The translations under genes and the position numbers were made by a program. A stretch of 64,000 nucleotides of DNA from assembly GCF_001442625.1 (NCBI RefSeq), contig NZ_LMZQ01000027.1:1-64000 (forward strand). Direction: 5' to 3'. Numbering within the stretch: the first letter of the stretch is position 1; every line of letters begins with the position of its first letter. This document shows positions 61,637-64,000 of this stretch, piece by piece. Source of the stretch: Pedobacter ginsenosidimutans. GTDB lineage: Bacteria; Bacteroidota; Bacteroidia; Sphingobacteriales; Sphingobacteriaceae. The notes under the pieces were generated by a model. That model ran no database searches and was not told where the DNA came from. It was given only the letters and a program-made list of their open reading frames with translations.

Positions 61637-62473
61637 TTAAAATAGATTAAGTTGTTCTGGCTGGTATAGGCTAGGGTCGAAATTGTAAGCTTCGGGTGTG
61701 TTTTGAGTGTTGCTTACATAAAATAGCGCTGTTTCCTCATATCTTGAAGCTACTTTAACAAAAGTATTGCCGGCAACATTTTTAAAAAGATTTTCAACCA
61801 GTTCTGGATCGTTATTATCTTTTGATAAGTGGCTCAATAATAGATGACTCATGTACGGGGCTTTATGGTTGATGAAAAGCTCAAGTGCCTGTGCGTTACT
61901 TAAGTGGCCGCGACCACTTGTAATCCTCCTCTTCAAAAAATAAGGGTATCGGCCATTTTCCAGCATCTCTGTATCATAGTTAGCTTCTAAGAAAGCGGCA
62001 TGGCAATTTTTGAAATGGGCAATTAAACGATCGCATACCGAGCCTATATCTGTAAAAACACCCACTCTTACCTCATTACATTCAACAGTAAAACTATAAG
62101 GATCAGCCGCATCGTGAAATTTAGAAAAGGCAGAAATTTTTAAATCGCCAATCTGAATGTGTTGTAAATGGTTTAATGAAAAGGTATTGTTTGTATCCAA
62201 AACTAACCGACTGCTTTTTAGGGTAGCTGTGCTAATGTAAACCGGGAGTTTATGTTTTTTAGCAAACACCGCTAGCCCTTTAATGTGGTCGCTATGCTCG
62301 TGCGAGATAAAAACGGCTTTTACTTTACTAATTGATAAACCCAAACGGTTCATCCGTGTTTCAACCTCTTTGCAGGTTAGGCCAATATCAACCAAAATTG
62401 CTTCATTATCGTTACCCACATAGTAACAATTGCCATTACTGCCCGAATTGATTGATGTAAAATATAGTGCCAT
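61637..62473 (-). CDS. YycJ/WalJ-like metallo-beta-lactamase-fold nuclease
   Basis: The 278-residue protein has the metal motif SHEHSDHIKG (H58, H60, D62, H63), the early SGSNGNCYYV segment of the YycJ group, and later His residues in HLLLSHLSKDNND. YycJ proteins are reported to act as DNA exonucleases in mismatch repair in Bacillus. The protein ends exactly in QLNLF (274-278), which matches the beta-clamp binding pentapeptide known from E. coli UmuC. This supports a DNA replication or repair role. Confidence 0.88.
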   Translation of the reverse strand: MALYFTSINSGSNGNCYYVGNDNEAILVDIGLTCKEVETRMNRLGLSISKVKAVFISHEHSDHIKGLAVFAKKHKLPVYISTATLKSSRLVLDTNNTFSLNHLQHIQIGDLKISAFSKFHDAADPYSFTVECNEVRVGVFTDIGSVCDRLIAHFKNCHAAFLEANYDTEMLENGRYPYFLKRRITSGRGHLSNAQALELFINHKAPYMSHLLLSHLSKDNNDPELVENLFKNVAGNTFVKVASRYEETALFYVSNTQNTPEAYNFDPSLYQPEQLNLF

Positions 62474-62519
62474 TTTCAGCCTGCAAGATAAGGCTTATTT
62501 GGCGAAGGAAAAAGGAAAA

Positions 62520-62963
62520 CTATACTCTTGCTCCGTTGTGCTCTACCAGGCGCGAAAGGAGGGGTAGAAAAGCCTGGATCAAGTTAATTTCTTCTGAAGA
62601 AAAGATTTTTTCCATGGTTTGTGCCAGCCATTCTTCTTTTATTTTTCTGCTGGCAATAATGTGTTTTTCGCCAAGCTTGGTTAAGCCGATAAAAACCTTT
62701 CGTTTGTCCTCTAGGCTTGGAAAGCGTTCCACGCATTTGGCATCGAACAAGCGGTTGATGATCTGCGAAATAGCTTGTTTTGATACTCTTTCCATGTCTG
62801 CCAGCTCTGTAGATAACATTTTACCATGTTGTTCGAGCAGCGACATCGTTAACAGTTCGGCGTTGCTAAAGTCTGAACTTACGTTCTGTTTGCGTAGCTG
62901 TCTGGTTAAGCGGGTAACGGTGCTTCTTAGTTTTGCGGCAATATCTTGTGTTTGAGTAGGCAT
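62520..62963 (-). CDS. MarR-family transcription regulator
   Basis: The 147 residues form the winged-helix dimer fold, with ELADMERVSKQAISQIINRL as the recognition helix region and DKRKVFIGLTKLGEK as the wing. MarR proteins typically repress divergent efflux genes and respond to phenolics or oxidants. Here an EntS-like exporter is divergent and both promoters carry the same 15-bp operator. Confidence 0.92.
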   Translation of the reverse strand: MPTQTQDIAAKLRSTVTRLTRQLRKQNVSSDFSNAELLTMSLLEQHGKMLSTELADMERVSKQAISQIINRLFDAKCVERFPSLEDKRKVFIGLTKLGEKHIIASRKIKEEWLAQTMEKIFSSEEINLIQAFLPLLSRLVEHNGARV

Positions 62964-62970
62964 CTTAATG

Positions 62971-62992
62971 GTAAATAAACTTTACAAATATA
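62971..62992 (-). promoter_or_regulatory. marR promoter box and operator
   Basis: On the minus strand TATATTTG (plus 62985-62992) is a -7 box. The operator GTAAATAAACTTTAC (62971-62985, plus sense) follows directly and matches the exporter-side copy at 12 of 15 positions. Confidence 0.6.
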
Positions 62993-63080
62993 AGCTTTTA
63001 ATTTTATAGATAAACTAACACGGAACTCTGTTTTGCTTGAATTGTGATCCTGTGATGATAAAACTTTCTGTTTTTGGCTT

Positions 63081-63123
63081 TTTGATTTGGGTTTAGTTTT
63101 GTACTTTTGTAAAGTTACTTTAC
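63081..63123 (+). promoter_or_regulatory. Exporter promoter and MarR operator
   Basis: TTTG (63081-63084), 17 bases, TACTTTTG (63102-63109), then the perfect palindrome GTAAAGT-T-ACTTTAC (63109-63123). The operator covers the start of transcription, 10 bases before the ATG. Confidence 0.7.
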
Positions 63124-63133
63124 TATTTTAAAC

Positions 63134-64000
63134 ATGAGTATTTTTCGTTCGCTAAGGCACTACAATTACAGGTTATTTTTTACAGGTCAGGCTATTTCAT
63201 TAATCGGTACATGGATGCAGCGTGTAGCCATCAGCTGGTTGGTATATCGTTTAACAGGATCGGCTTTTTTGCTGGGATTGATTACTTTTTTGAGTTTAAT
63301 CCCTTCACTGGTGCTGGCGCCGTATGCTGGGAGCTACGTAGATAGGCATAACAAGTATAAGATATTGGTGATTACCCAGGTAATCCTGATGCTACAGGCT
63401 GGTGCCCTGGCCTTGATGATCTGGTTTAAAGTGTACGATATGTTCTGGATTGCAGCGCTTTCGCTGGTTCAGGGCTTGGTAAATGCTTTTGATGTTACTG
63501 CCCGTCAATCGTTAATGGTAAATTTAATTGATGATAAAGAAGATTTACCAAATGCGATTGCGCTCAATTCTTCCATGTTTAATGCAGCCAGGTTAATCGG
63601 CCCTGCGTTGGCAGGGGTAATTTTAAGTACTTTGGGTGAAGATATCTGTTTCCTGATCAATTTTGTGAGCTTTATTGCGGTATTGGGTTGTATGGTAATG
63701 ATGAAGCTTAAACTCACCGCACATCAAAAATCGAAGGAAAATATCTGGATCGACCTGAAAAAAGGTTACGATTACCTTAAATCATCGCCAGATTTGGCCT
63801 CTATGGTATTGATGATGGCTGCATCGAGTTTATTGGTAATCCCTTTCACTACTTTATTGCCTGTTTTTGCCAAAGATATTTTTAATGGAAATGCCACTAC
63901 ATTTGGCTGGTTTGAAAGTGCAGCAGGATTTGGTGCATTCTTCGGCGCCATTTATATGGCTACATTAAAAGTGAAGCAAAACCTGCAGAAAATTGTAATG
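63134..64000 (+). CDS. MFS exporter, EntS (MFS_3) type, 3' end outside the window
   Basis: The 289 visible residues begin MSIFRSLRHYNYRLFF, the typical N-terminus of enterobactin-exporter-like MFS proteins. The sequence includes GTWMQRVAISWLVY in helix 1, a YVDRHNK loop and an NAARLIGPALAGV stretch. About eight helices are visible before the window ends. It is probably a drug or siderophore exporter under MarR control. Confidence 0.88.
   Translation, partial: MSIFRSLRHYNYRLFFTGQAISLIGTWMQRVAISWLVYRLTGSAFLLGLITFLSLIPSLVLAPYAGSYVDRHNKYKILVITQVILMLQAGALALMIWFKVYDMFWIAALSLVQGLVNAFDVTARQSLMVNLIDDKEDLPNAIALNSSMFNAARLIGPALAGVILSTLGEDICFLINFVSFIAVLGCMVMMKLKLTAHQKSKENIWIDLKKGYDYLKSSPDLASMVLMMAASSLLVIPFTTLLPVFAKDIFNGNATTFGWFESAAGFGAFFGAIYMATLKVKQNLQKIVM

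Noticed and set aside
62467-62955. 162-residue plus-strand frame
   Set aside because: It is the antisense shadow of the MarR gene. The MarR reading has clear winged-helix motifs.
1-64000. Prophage, integrative element or defence island
   Set aside because: No integrase, capsid, portal, relaxase, restriction or toxin-antitoxin genes were recognised apart from a lone Vsr-like nuclease and one RAYT.

Overview
The window reads as a chromosomal segment of a Bacteroidota bacterium, most likely Sphingobacteriaceae and probably Pedobacter or a close relative. The grounds are low-GC coding sequence, a SusC/SusD pair, TAnnTTTG-type promoter boxes, weak or absent Shine-Dalgarno sites, and many signal peptides ending in AQ. 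Most genes are intact and ordinary. No rRNA, tRNA, CRISPR array or prophage was found. The two ends cut through genes.

Region 1 (1-12.6 kb) is a sialic acid utilisation locus. A divergent secreted alpha/beta hydrolase (cut by the window edge) faces a FadR-type GntR regulator, a GH33 sialidase, SusC/SusD, a phytanoyl-CoA dioxygenase-like Fe/2OG enzyme, two tandem DapA-fold lyases (the second is NanA), a kelch mutarotase (NanM-like) and an MFS importer (NanT-like). A 13-bp palindrome, TATGTACTACATA, occurs four times at the starts of these units and fits the FadR-subfamily operator. The logic is: release sialic acid outside the cell, take it in through SusCD, open the ring by mutarotation, carry it across the inner membrane, and cleave it to ManNAc and pyruvate. 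The kinase and epimerase for ManNAc are not in the window. The dioxygenase and the extra lyase are not part of described nan pathways.

Region 2 (12.5-22.7 kb) holds an EamA exporter, PaiB and GNAT operon divergent from a MocR regulator, then a complete RND tripartite efflux operon. Region 3 (22.8-36.8 kb) is mixed: an aldo/keto reductase, a VOC protein, a serine hydrolase, a GT87-like membrane protein, two DUF3606 mini-proteins, DNA ligase D, a Dabb protein, small unknowns, a TonB siderophore receptor, a DUF3095 cyclase-like protein and a PAS histidine kinase. A shared 23-bp palindrome-like site precedes a small Cys protein and the siderophore receptor.

Region 4 (36.8-46 kb) opens with a hairpin-rich gap of about 840 bp. 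It continues with an aldo/keto reductase, a lipoprotein aldose 1-epimerase, a HAD protein, a Crp-family regulator, a PAP2 phosphatase, an orphan Vsr-like endonuclease, and an overlapping gene pair resembling alkylglycerol monooxygenase (AGMO) and lysoplasmalogenase, which suggests ether-lipid breakdown. Region 5 (46-55.6 kb) carries pbpC and a giant alpha-2-macroglobulin, separated by a REP-associated Y1 transposase flanked by its own hairpin repeats. Region 6 (55.7-64 kb) has topA, a glutathione peroxidase, an aquaporin, a YycJ-like metallo-beta-lactamase ending in a putative beta-clamp motif, and a MarR regulator divergent from an EntS-like MFS exporter (cut by the window edge), with twin operators.

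All assignments come from reading motifs and context. No database search was run.
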